Origin: Scortum barcoo
Taxonomy: Eukaryota; Chordata; Actinopteri; Centrarchiformes; Terapontidae
DNA: 64,000 nucleotides
Assembly (NCBI GenBank): GCA_023238725.1
Contig: CM041553.1
Location: 24,815,501-24,879,500 of the forward strand
Direction of reading: 5' to 3'
Within the stretch, counting starts at the first letter, position 1. Each line of letters opens with the position of its first letter. The notes beneath the pieces were generated by a model that was given only the letters and a program-made list of their open reading frames with translations, had not been told where the DNA came from and ran no database searches. Position numbers and translations under genes: made by a program. This document shows, in pieces, positions 35,975-48,600 of this stretch.

Positions 35975-36330
35975 GTTGAAGATGTTGGCAAATAGTTGAT
36001 TATTTATGCATTCAGCAGACATGGGGCAATGGCTGTCTTCTTGGCAAACATAAGTCCAATATCAACCCTCATTTTACTTCTGTTTTGGTCTCCTGGACAC
36101 CAGTTAGTTGCTAACCTTATCTGACTGCTGTTGGTGATGAGCAGGTAGAGTTCTATAGGTTTGTTAAAGCTTTTTTGCTGAAAAAAGCTGACCGCTGCTT
36201 CTGGAAATTATACTGATGACACTGATTTAAAACAGTAAGATTGAAAGACCAGAAACACTACGTAAAGCTGAGGGGAACTGCTAAGTTGGGTGATAATTTT
36301 CTGTAGGTTTGACTCCTTTCACATCACACA
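35975..36330. repeat. Probable dispersed fish repeat
   Basis: The segment includes ttggcaaatagttgattatt, gcattcagcagacatggggc and ttttctgtaggtttgact. It resembles a non-coding interspersed repeat frequent in percomorphs. Borders are not defined. Confidence 0.3.
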
Positions 36331-37598
36331 AATCTACAGAGTCGAAATAGTTTCTTTAGTTTCTTATCACTTTATGTCACTGTTGACTGCATCATTTCTT
36401 TCCTTCTGTCTCATTAAGTGCTGGTAATTTTCTGTGAACTGACATGTTCGATGAGATATTGCATCCTTCCCTCAGCATGTAGGTGGTCCCCTCCTTTATT
36501 AGATAACTTCTTCTTTAATATGAGTCCAGTTCGCTCTGGGAGTACTTGGATTACACCTCCCTGTTCCAGCCCTCTGCCTTTCCCTTAATCACGTCATTTT
36601 CACCCGGCTGCCTAAGCCGAGCATAAAATGCCAATCAACCAGTGATGATCTCATGCGTTGAATCATAGCATCACATTTGCAGGACGTGTGGAACCCAAGC
36701 ATGAGAAAGCAAATAACCCGTGAAAAATTGAGGCTTTGGGTTGATGTTTTGTCCTCCGTCAGTATAGTTGCTATGAATGATGGCCTTATTCCAAAGCTGT
36801 TTCTGGAACAGCAGCGAACGATGGCATTGTTAGCTGTGTTTTGGCCAAGGGTTTGTGTGAGAAACCCAGTGGCTCATCCTTGTTTTTCACTCAGGATTTG
36901 AAGCTGTGAAGTTGCTGAACAATGGATTTTTCTTTTTTTGGGGGGATTTCATTCCTGAAGCCTGGAGATAATAAGTGTTCAGTCTACTTACAATGAGATA
37001 ACAGTGCACTCCTGATACAGAATTGATGTGATTAAAATGTAGTTATTCCTATGAGGTTTCATACAATAAGACAATAAGAGCATATAGATTTGTGAGGCAG
37101 GATACAGGGATGCTGTGAATATTGGGCAATTTTAGAAACAGCCATTTTATCTCTCAAAAAGTTAAATTTACCTGTAGGACAGTCATTGCTCATTTTGTGC
37201 AAACATTATTTAAATTCACAGAACTTTATTTCAAATTCTAGATTCCAAAATGAATTCCTGAAGATATAAAATATGTCTGGCTGAGCTTTGGTGAAATGTC
37301 TCAAAATGATGCACATGAATATTTCAGCTTAATGGAATAAATCAGCTTTTCTTTATTTCAGTATTTCTGTGTTTTGTGTTTCACTGGCTGTAAACATCAC
37401 ATTAGTTCAAAAAAGAGGTGGATAAATGATACTGTAAAAAAAGTAGAACAACAAACTTTAAAAAACTTAAAACCGTATGTTAATATTAATAACTGGAGAA
37501 ATGCTGGGTCAGAACCTGCCACTGTGACGGGTGATATTAACGCTGCCTCAAAGGTGCTGACCTCCACTGAGTAGCTTGAAGTAAAACACGTCACAGCT

Positions 37599-37724
37599 CT
37601 TCTCCAGCACACCATGCTTTATTCACCAAAGTTTTTGTAGACCACATTTGTTATCTTGCTATCTCGCCCTCATTGGGTGATGACGACAAAATGGCGAGAT
37701 AGCAAATCTGATGCGCTGGAGAAG
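37599..37724. repeat. Nested perfect inverted repeats (hairpin-forming)
   Basis: Inner arms are ttgctatctcgcc (37,656-37,668) and ggcgagatagcaa (37,693-37,705), a perfect 13-bp pair around a 24-nt spacer. Outer arms are cttctccagc (37,599-37,608) and gctggagaag (37,715-37,724), a perfect 10-bp pair. It could be a small MITE core or a transcribed hairpin. No family recognised. Confidence 0.6.
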
Positions 37725-38440
37725 ATTTGTCCAATGTGTTTTAACTTTTGGGCTTTGAAGTTCACACACTGGTCTGCACCTCGTTGTGTGCACGTTCTCA
37801 AAGTAAGAAATATTCAAAGAAACAAAGATCTTTGTTGCATGTTTTTCAACCTTACAATGAATTTCTTTGCTCTGAGGTTGCAAAGTGTGTAAAAGGTCCC
37901 GCTTTGGTTGGTTTGGCGGGTTTCCACCATACTAAGTGCTGTTTTAATTGTGTTATCTGGCTTGGTCTCGTAATGGAATAACATCACCGCCGCTTTATTG
38001 TATGGAAAACAGTAAAAACAGGCTGGTGTGTTTTTCTGGAATCTATTTTAGATCAAATCAGTGCAGAGGTCTGATTTTAACACAGGCTTCAAACCGGTCC
38101 TCTCCACAGCAAGTTTGCTTTGCTGCCCCTTTTACATTGTTGAAGCTGAGCAAACTTCAGAGGAGCTCCTTCAACTGAGACTGGTAGTAAAAGAAAATAG
38201 ATTATATAACCAGCGCGGCTACTCGTCTGCTCCTTCTTCAGCATATTCCCTGAGTGCAGCAGAGAGAAAGGCAGTCTTTGTGTGGTTATATTAAGTCACT
38301 AATCTGCAGAGTCAACAGACAGAGGGTTTCTCTGCCCCTGCGGTTCTGTGGCAGCAGCCCTGTTTGGGTGATGGCTGCCATGGGGCTGCTCGTAAATGTC
38401 TTTGTGGTTACCTCTAATTCTCTTCTTCCCAAGCCCAAGC

Positions 38441-38443
<3 letters not shown>

Positions 38444-38473
<30 letters not shown>
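38444..38473. repeat. (GT)15 microsatellite
   Basis: Perfect 30-bp GT run. Confidence 0.95.
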
Positions 38474-38475
<2 letters not shown>

Positions 38476-41400
38476 CTGATGGATATCTGCTGCTTCAAAT
38501 GAGAGGGTCTCTCTGGTGGTGGGACTTTGGGGGTTTGGCCCACAGCAAATTATTGCCACCAATATACTGAGGCAGTATTGCTTTTTCACTGAAAACAGCT
38601 GCAGCCTGAACATGTCGCTGATGAGAAAGAGAGAGAATGAATAAAAAGGTAAAAGCTGCCGGCTGGAGAACCGAAACAATGAGCTGATGCTGTAAACTGT
38701 ACTGATTCTCAGAGAGCTCGTGAATACAAGTGACATTTTTCATGGAGTCATCTTATGATCTGTTGTTAAAATGAAATATGAATGATTAAAGCCAATTTAA
38801 ACATCCACTTAGAGAGTAAGCATTTTAAAAACTTTACACAAAGACGTTCTTAATCTTCAGCAATCAAGGTGTTCCTGCTTGCTGTGTTTTTATGCATTTT
38901 GTGAGATAAAACCAATCAAGCTACTTTCTAAATCCATGGTTATTCTCCCAGTGAAAATAACTCATAGACTACAATGAATAGGGACCTTTGTGATGGTATT
39001 TATGGGGAAATCATTATCTTTCTTCTGAAACGCCAGCCAAACTCCCTTCTTCCTTATTTCTGTTTTTATCCCTCTATCACTCCACCAAACCTTATCCCTC
39101 ACTCAATCTCAGCCCGAAAGCCTTTTAAACAGCGCTGTGACGTATTGCGGTTGATTGTTCAAAGCGTTTGCCAGTTGGGCTTCCAGTTTGGGGAGAGGTT
39201 TTGTGGTTAGCCAATTGGTGGTTTCCACGGGGAAAATATTTTCATATTAACTGATAAAAGCTCCCAATAAGTGGAACACACTGGGATTTTTGTATATTTT
39301 GTGTACGTGAGCGCTCCCTGTCAGTGTATGTTCATGCGTAAAGGAGATTCATGGCATATGAAACCATGTGCAGATCTGGAAGAGGCCACCCACTCAGAAA
39401 CCGTGGACTGTACCGCTCCCAGGACTCTTACCCAGGCCAAACTTATCCCAGCCAATTTGGACGGCTCCATCCTGATCCTGGGAACATGCTGTACCTGCAC
39501 TAATGAACACTAATGTGCTTTCTAAAGCTGTTTTCATAAGGACTCCCAACGGTAGTTAGTTATGGACTTCATCAAATACTTTTAAAATGCTATGTTCAGA
39601 AAAATCATGCTGGCACCCGGTTTGTTTTCAGTACCAGTCTGCTTCATATTCATGCATTTTTGCATTATGTAGCTGCAGCACCGTCACTCCACATACAGTA
39701 GCTCTGCTGTCCGTCTGTCTTTTCCTCATTTAGATTTCCATTTCGAAACTTTACCCTCACACAATATCTGCATTTGGTATATTGGATACTGTAAGCCTTG
39801 TGGGAGCAGCAATACAGATACAACACAAGAATGACAACAACAAGAACTAAATGAAAAAGCAGCAATGAATTACAGTGTTTCGTCAGATCAAATCAGACAA
39901 AGAAAAATGCTTCCAGAGCAAGCAACACAAACACAATAGATTTTCCAAACTACATTTACGTATTTACAATTTGGAGATGCCATACATTTAGAGATTATTT
40001 GCCTCTTCCCCTCAAAAACCTTGTGAATCAATGGAAGTCAGTGAAAAAGGACTGAAAATAACACTAGCAGCAATACCACACCAGCCCAATAATGGCCTGA
40101 AGGTCAAAGACACAATAAACTGCACACCGTCTCTCCACTGGTCTCCACTTTTGTCATTATATGCATCAAAGTTCATTGTTGGCGCTATCAGGTGGAACAG
40201 TGAACAATCACCTCTGCAAGTTAGATGACAAGATTAGTCAGGGACAAAGCTAACATGGCAGGGATCTCTGATCTGTGATTTTGTACTCATCACTGCACTC
40301 TGGACCACAAAGCTGGACTGGCTTCCTTACTGACATAAGGGAGTCATCATCTTAGATGTAAAGCTCTACGAAGAACTATCTCTTCTCTTATTAAAGTCTT
40401 GTGACTACAATACACAAATATTTTGATATCCTCAGATATTTCACATGTACCCACAGCCTCTTTTTAAATGAACAGCGAACTACTTCCATTCTTTAATCTG
40501 CCCTGGAGATTTTACAGCGTTCTTATCTGATGGGGTTTTTTTTTCCATGATATCTATTTGTCGCTCTAGTGTGGTTGACTGTCTTTATTTGTGTTGTGCT
40601 GGTTGTGTGGTTATCTGAAAATGAATACTACACAAAGTATAATCCGGTTATTATCTGATTTAGTGTGGACATGGAAGCATTATGGCTGTTAATGGTCTTC
40701 TGCATGAGGCACCACTGTTGGACTGACCCACTTTCCTCTGAGTCATTGCAGCCATCAGTGTTATCTGCAGGTTAACTACTTCCACCCTCCCTAATTTGTA
40801 AAAAAAAGTGTGTGTGACTGCTTGTTCACCACTCCCAAACCTCTGACCGTCCATTTCCCAGGACGTCTCTATCTGCACCATCAGCTCTCTAACAATGAGT
40901 CATGCTGGTGGTTCACACCAAAGGCCCTGTTGCAGCCTGAGGCTCTGTGGCCCCCAACGCCACCCAAACGCGACCCAGCCCGTCATTTTTCTGACCTCCC
41001 CACCCCTCAGGTGACAGGTGAACCATGCAGAGCAGTGGCCCACCTGAGTGCAGCCTCTGGCCACAGGTCAACGACTGCCTGATTGTTGATGGGGAGACAG
41101 GTCAGATTTGTTAGACCTGCTGACAAAGAAGTCCAAAAAAGTTAAAAACAAAGAGACAAATTGCAGCAAAATGCAGGGTTGAGGTATTTAAATTTTCTCT
41201 GGGTATTAGTGCTGTCTCTGTGTTTGACTCCTCTTCCCTTTCTTTTCTTCCCTCCCCCTTCAGGGACCACCAACGCTCCTTTTTATCTTTGGATGAGGTG
41301 TTCACTTAAGTCCCACACCGCATCAAGCGAGGCTCCATTAGAAAGGGATGAAAGATGTGTGGCGAGGGGAGGAAGGTGGGAGGGTGAACACGGTTGAAAA

Positions 41401-44400
41401 CACAAGACTTGGCAGGATGTTACTTTCTCTGAGCTGTTGAGTCAACAGGTGAAGATGTAATTGCACACTTGACTCGTGTTGTTCTTCTCGCCGCTTCCCC
41501 AGCCACTGTGAAGAATGGAAATTTAGAGAAATAAGAAAAAATGAGAGTTGTCAAGCCAGCCAGTTATGTGTTGATGTGACAACACTTTCCTCCGTCAGAC
41601 TGAATTGTTTAGGTGACACGGTTCAAACAAAGCTACCCATTCCAATTCCTCCTGTTTGACCAAGTGTGAAAATGAGAGAGAGAGGGACCCCTATTTCCAC
41701 TTGTTTAAATCAGAGCAACAGAGCAATTCAAGGGTTTTTTAAAGCATGGTAAAATAATAAAAAATCTTATAAGAATATTTTTTAGACTTAGTAAGTAAAC
41801 TGTAAGAAGAAAGGAAGAATATTAAGTTTATGCAACACTTCAGTATATTACACTGAAAATACACATACGAATGAAAATGGTTGACACTACATTGACTTGA
41901 ATTGTCTACATGTTTGATTTGTTGTCATCCACTTCAAGTGCTTTAACTGTTCCTTTAACTGACCAACGAAGCATTAACAAGTATTATCTTAATAGCATTT
42001 GACATAAATTGTGTTCATTATTAATGTTACTTACTCTAAGACAGCAACATTACATTTTAAAAGTTCAGTAAAGTGGTTCTTCTGGAGTCTGAAGCCACAG
42101 CCACTGTGTGTGCAAACATGCCACTTACTGTAGTGCGAGCGGTTGAACTATCGAGCCCCAGGACTAAATCAGCCTCCCAGAGGAATGAACTCCAAGTCTT
42201 CCTTTAATGTAATGAAGAATGGCCTTAATAAATTCAAATAGTCAAGCCCCCCTCCTTAAAATGGCAACAGATGTTCAAAAGAGAAGAGGCTGAGAGGAGA
42301 CGAGAGAGGAATTATGGGGAAGATAAAAAGATGAAGACTCATTTTAAGAGAAGGAGAAGACACAGGGATCATGAGCTGTCAGGGATGAGAAAGACAACAT
42401 GACAAAGGGGTGAGGTTGAAGAGTATGACGAGGATTATAAACATCAACTTACAATTTGCCAGTAAGACATGGTTATTATCTGTTTTATTATCACTTAAAG
42501 GATCATTTGAGAACAACGAAAACAAAAAAAGTGGTAAACTTTGACAATATGTTTTTATTTCCATTTTTATCTTCAGAAAAAAGTACGCACTCAGCCTCCA
42601 CATGTGCTTCTCTTCTCAGAGGTCACAGGGGGATTGCCCGTATCACCCGGTCCCTGCAGTTCGTTTCTTCGGCGATCATGATAGATGTGACAACGGCTGC
42701 CCTCCAGCTCACAGTCGGAATAAAATTTCTTGTCGGTGACGCAGTGGTTATTAACTCACCCCTGCACCTGAAGGCCAACCTGCCACCTCCATGTGCGGAG
42801 GAAGAAGAAGAATGGGCAGTCGAATGCAGGGAGTGGTCTCTGGTATGGATCTGATCCCAGGTTCAGACAGTGAGGTGACATTACTGTAGAGGTCACAGGG
42901 GGAGGAGGTCTGGGTGGATGGATGGGCCAACAAAACATCTGCCTATGACATGGAGGACTGCTGTTTAAAAAGTTTTAAAAGGAATCAAAAGCCAAACAGT
43001 GAAAATTCCCCACCAAAAGTAAATGTCCTGCATTCAAAACCTTAAATGGTCTATGAGTTTTATCAGTTAAATGTACTTCAAATATCTTCAACAATGCATC
43101 ATGGTCGATAAGATCATCATGTGTTTGGAGTGTCACTGTCTGGTAAAAACTACATATTTCTAAAATGTCAACATTTTACAAGCTCAGAAAATAATAATAA
43201 TAGTAATCACAATCATAATAATATTAATCTCTAATTCAAGAAAAATCACCAAATTTGGAGATGAACAGTTTTCATTCATAGTTTTCAACTATAAAGTTAT
43301 ATAAAAAAAGCAAATACCCAAGTAAAGCACATGTATCTCAGGTTTGTATTGAAGTACAGTACTCGAGCAAATCAAATTAGTTTGATTATGTTACTGGTGC
43401 GAGCCAGTCCATCAAACCGGATACTTTCTGGGTTTCTTCCATATGTGTGTCTTTCAAACAACAACCTTTATGACCTTTAACTTTTAAATATTTGCTTCTT
43501 TTTTCAATATCTTCCCATGGAAACTGAATAAAGTTAGTGAAAGATCAGGTCTGACACACCCATCCACCATCCCAAACGTTTATGCATCGCCACATAAAGG
43601 ACGCAAAACTTCCTGCGTTGGCAATGGACGTAAATTGCAAAGTTCAGAATTGTCCTGTATGGATGTAATTCCTGGGAAAACTGGGCTGAAATGCAGTTAT
43701 AAATGTTTGGTTCGGATACTCTGATGCTCTGCACACTGTCCATCAGAAGCATCTTCATGCATGAAACACTGTGAATGTATTAATCCGGTTTAATATCCCA
43801 CGTTTAGTAATGTAGTATAATAAGCAGCTTCTATAGCGGCAGAGTATGAACAATACCTGTCAGACAGTAAACAATCATTTCAGTATGATTTCAACTCTAA
43901 AAGTCTTCAATCATCAGAGGTAATTGCTTTTATGATGTTTCACCTCCTGCCCTGAAGCTACATAATTTCTTCAAGATGATAAAAACTAATCAACACCCAT
44001 GAACTCTTCTTCTTTTGTCTCTTTCTCTTAACCACAGTCTCCACCGTCTCTCTCCTCCTGCTCCTTCTCTCTTTCTTTACACCCCGCGGGCATGAACACA
44101 CTTTATGACCATTCCTCAGAAGTCTCCTGGCCCTAATCCTCCAGGGGCTTAAGAGACAGAGAGACACTTTGCTCCTCACTTCCCCGCTGTTTGATCCCAC
44201 ATATTGTGCTCTTCTGGTCGGCAGGGAAGAAAAGGGCAAGCAGGACAGGGCGAGAGAGCAAGGTGGAGAAAGAAAAAGGGCTGCAGAGGGGGGAGGGGAC
44301 AAAGAACGACTTTGCCAATGTGAAAACAAGACACAAATTCAGCGTCGCCAAGATGGATATCTTTTGTTTTTGAAGTCAGGGATGATTCGACTGAATCCCC

Positions 44401-45339
44401 GGATTGAAGTTTTGATGCCGTTATTATGTATCGCGATGAGAGAGGGATGAAGAACAGAAGGAGAGGAGGAGGAGGAGGAGGAGCAGGGATGTATGATATG
44501 AATTCCTGTAGGGGAGGACAGCCATATCAAAGCCACTGGGCAAATGTGATTTGTGGAGGAACCTGCAAAATATTCATAAAGAATGATATCTCCGCATGAG
44601 AGAGGTAGCACTTTGATCTTGGTTAGGAGATGCCCACAAGATGTTACAAATCAAAGAGGAGGGAGGGAGAGAAGGAGGTGGAAAGATTTCATATTCCCCC
44701 CCCAAATGTTTTGATGTCTTTGTCTGAAGCATGTCTGAAATTCTCTGGCAATCACCTCATCGTGCCAGGAGAGAAATGTGAAATTTGATGGGAGAGGAGA
44801 AAGGACAGAGTCATGATGAAAGCCATACCCGAGTAGAAAAAAAAAAAAAAAAAACTGTGTGTGCATGCGGTGTTATTCATGGGGTACAGACATCGAAGGG
44901 CTATTGGTGATTTTTCTTTCTTTGTCCAAGAGAGACAATACTAAACCCCTTCGGGTGAGAGCATCTTGAAGGAATCCCGATCCCTGTGGAAGGCAAGCTG
45001 GCACCTGACGGCTGGACAAAGCCGAGGTCAAGGGGTGGTGAGTCAAAGGTCAGGAGCGGAGGCCTGATGTAGAGGCAGAAGAAATCATTTTGCCTCCTCA
45101 TTAACTGTCTCGCTCATTGGGAGGCAGGAGAGCAGCTGAGCAGCTGTTTCTTTCTTTTTTTTTGGGGGGGGGGGTTTGGCTGATGGATACAGCGACGTGT
45201 GGTTAGAAAGAACTCATTTGCAAGTTTCCTCATTTTGCTTCTCGTTTTCTCTTTCATCTTCTTCATTTCTATATATTTACATCTATTTATGTTCAAATGT
45301 AAACCAAACTAAGAGTGTATAGGCATGCTCTTGGCTCTT

Positions 45340-45680
45340 TGTGGCTGTACAGAATGATGCTTTGACCTAAATGCTAATGTCAGCATGCCAACATGTCCTG
45401 GTCATCATCTTAGATAAGTGTGTTAAACATTTGCTCATTAACCCTAAACACTAAGTACAGCAAAGGCTGATTTGTAGGTCAATTATTTCACAGATATTTG
45501 GCCATATTACAATTCATCCTGATAAAAATTTAAGAAAAAAATGATCAAATATCATTAGTTGTTGTCGAGGCATTTCACTCAAAACCACAAATGTCAACTC
45601 ATGGTGGTGCCAGAGGAAAGGTCAGGGGATCATTGAAGTTATTAGAATTTGAGCTTTAGGACTACAACAGACTGAGCTGC
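45340..45680 (+). repeat. Dispersed repeat, copy 1 of 3
   Basis: It contains ctaatgtcagcatgccaaca, ttgtcgaggcatttcactca, aaaccacaaatgtcaactca and tggtggtgccagaggaaagg then tcaggggatca. This is a very common fish interspersed repeat whose body has internal repetition. Related copies occur at 53,440 and 56,080 in the same orientation. Confidence 0.6.
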
Positions 45681-48600
45681 TTAAATAATTAATAAAAATA
45701 GTTTAAAAACCCAGCAAAAGGTGACTAAACATTTTGAACCTTCAGAAATCCTTTATTCAGTGAAAATTAACTGTATGTAAAAGTCTTGTTTACCAGACAA
45801 GGTGGATAATATGGACCAAAGAATATCAGAAGATCATAAAGTAGGAATGAGGCCATCTTTCTCTGGATTGAGCGCTGCGTTTTCCATTCTTAAGTTTTAA
45901 TTAGCTGCTGTATCAAACCGCAGCTCAAAATAGCCTCCAGCAAATTAACTATTTCTGTCCTGTTTGAGCAAAGCATCCTGGTGTTTTTAAAAAAACGATT
46001 GAGCCTATTTTAAAACTGAATTTATATATTTTTATCTCATTATAAAAAAGATTTACATACTACAGTGTGCTGTATGTGGGACTGTGTCAAAATAAACTTT
46101 GGTGTCCATGTTCACAGTAATGAAGGAACATGTGGCTCCCCAGTGTTTTTGGACAACAATGGCGCTCTCTGTCTGGTCGAGAGGAAGAAGAAGATCTATC
46201 AGGTGTCATACCAGGCTGCACAGACAACATGGGAATTTCTTCATAATAAGAAAAATAGAAATAGAAATATAGAATATTTCTTGTGCCTTAAATACCCAGA
46301 CTGAGGAGGAAATATAGATAAAAAAAATCCCCCCAAATCCCTAAATATTATTTCTATATTCTATTGTACATTATCCTTAGTTATATATTTAATTTAGTTG
46401 TATTATTTATATTTTAGGTCTATATTTTGTTTTATTACTAAGGTTATTATCTATTTTAGTTCTGTATTTATTTTTCTTTTTGCTCGTGTGGTCTTTCTTT
46501 CCAAAATATTTTGAGCATTGTTTAAGGGTAAGAGACTCAAGAATTTCACTGCCAGCGACTACTCCATGTAATTGATGTGCACATGATAGTAAAATCTTAT
46601 CTTGAATCTGAATATTGAAAATATCCATGAGTAAAACCTCATTTCAAAACATCAGTTTTTCTTACTCTCGGACAACAAGTTGTGTCATTATTCAACAGAC
46701 TGAATATGAATCTTACAAACAGTGTTGAATGGTAACAGAAATGCTCCGAACACACAGACATTGAAAGCAACACGTGATTTTACCAATGCAGGAACAGCTC
46801 CACATTCAGGGAATTTCACATTCAGAGAACTGAAAAGGATGGTTTATGGGTAATAAAGAGGGAAGTCATTGTGGGCTTTGATGGGTCGCTGCATGGCTTT
46901 CTCTCTGAAGTCAGACCCCCTTTATGCAGACTTGAATGAGGCACATTTACTTGCTTTGGTCATGTGATGGTTGTTTATTTCTTTTATGTTGGCTTCATGT
47001 CTTCCACAGTCAATGAAACACAAGCTGCTGTAGTTGCGAGATATCTCACCCCTCCTCCTGTGGTGCTTTAAAAAAAAGCTCTTTACTGTGTTTTCCTTAA
47101 ACGTGAATAGATTCGTGCTGCTGCCTCGGCTTCCTTTGAAGGTGAGTTGCTTGATCCAAGTGGGACTAACCAGGTTAAATAAAGAAGAAAAATGATTAAC
47201 TCGCCTGTTAGCGGTGTGGCAAATCATCAAACTGTCAGAGCCCAGAAAGGTTTTAAGCTCTCTCTGCTGGTCCACTCACTTAAGCATGTGCCTCTTCATT
47301 TAATGTTCATTCAATAATAAAACCAGATTTACTGTCGCTCCAGTGGCCCCTACATCCACCTCTTCATGAGCCCCCTTTTTTTCTTCTTTCAGCCTATTGA
47401 TGTCTTTCTCTCTTTTCTCACTGCTGAGTTTTACTCAGAGAGCTCCATAATTCAAATGACCTCAATTCAGAACAAGAAAAAAAAAAAGAAAAAGCAGGCC
47501 TGACTGAAGAGCAGCACCAAAGGGAGGAAAAGTTTCATTTCCAAACTATACACTTGATCACAGTATTGAGAGGACGCCAGAATCTGGATGTGGTAAATTA
47601 GCATCTGTAGAATAAACTAAAAATTACTAAATTGAATGCAGAAACTCACAGAGCTCATGATCAGTCGGGCCAAGCTATTTATAAATCTGCATAAAACTAC
47701 TTTTGTTGGACCACTTTAAAGCAGCAAAACAGGCAGTAAACCAGGGGCAGATCTGAGATCTGGCTGCGACAGGTAAGGCCACGTCAGGTGAGGTTTGACA
47801 ATGGTTTACAGCAGAAGGTTGGCTTGAACAGAGTTACCCATTAATGCCCCACCAGCTATACCCACTTACTTTGTCTGTCTGCCATTGGGGCAGGTGGTTT
47901 TCATGGCTGGTAACGATGAAGTGAGAAGGAGATAAAGTGTGGGGCTATAAAAGCAAAACAATGAGTTGAAAAACACCCTGCAGAGAGGAACTGCAGATAT
48001 GGTGGAGTTTGTCTCTACCTGTCTAATACCTTTTACATTATACATAGTAATGCATAAAATAAAATTATGAACTAAAGCAGCTGCACATCAAAAGCCAACT
48101 TGAGGCGCTTGTTGTATAAGACCAATACAGAAAATCAGATTCAGTTTTCAGAACACTTATTATCTGCCACCTTGTGTTTAATGCTCAGCTAAGTTTAATC
48201 AGTACTTCTTGTTTAAAGCGGCAACAGGTAAGGTTAGGATAAAGTGCTCTTATTTTGGAAATTAGAGCAAATATACGTTCTAGCTCCAAAGCCCTCTCAC
48301 CTCATGGTTGCTCGGTCTAATTCTCTCTTGTTAACTAATTTTATGTCATTGTTCTTCTACTATTAACTTATCTTTCATGTAAACTGTTGTTTTCTCGTTG
48401 CATCCATCCACTTTAATGTCCGACTTGGAGTGAAGCAGGTGCAACTGGATCCCTTAATTGGAACAGGTGGATGATTACTATCCACATTGCATCGTGGCCA
48501 TGTAAAATAAGTGGATTTTATCACAACCTTCACATTGCTGCTCTGCATGGGGGCCTGAAGTTAGAGTTTTTTTGTTAATGTTTTAAAAGTCTCAACTCCT

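Noticed and set aside
42456..42854. 132-codon open frame with a moderately complex middle part
   Set aside because: No family recognised and no flanking exons found; could be tested with RNA-seq but not supported here.
43958..44351. Minus-strand frames of 72 and 123 codons
   Set aside because: Low-complexity Ser/Leu/Arg sequence from CT-rich DNA; no homology recognised.
46065..46304. 79-codon frame with CGSPVFLDNNGALCLVERKK
   Set aside because: Briefly protease- or repeat-like in appearance, but no catalytic context, no splice partner, and AT-rich flanks.
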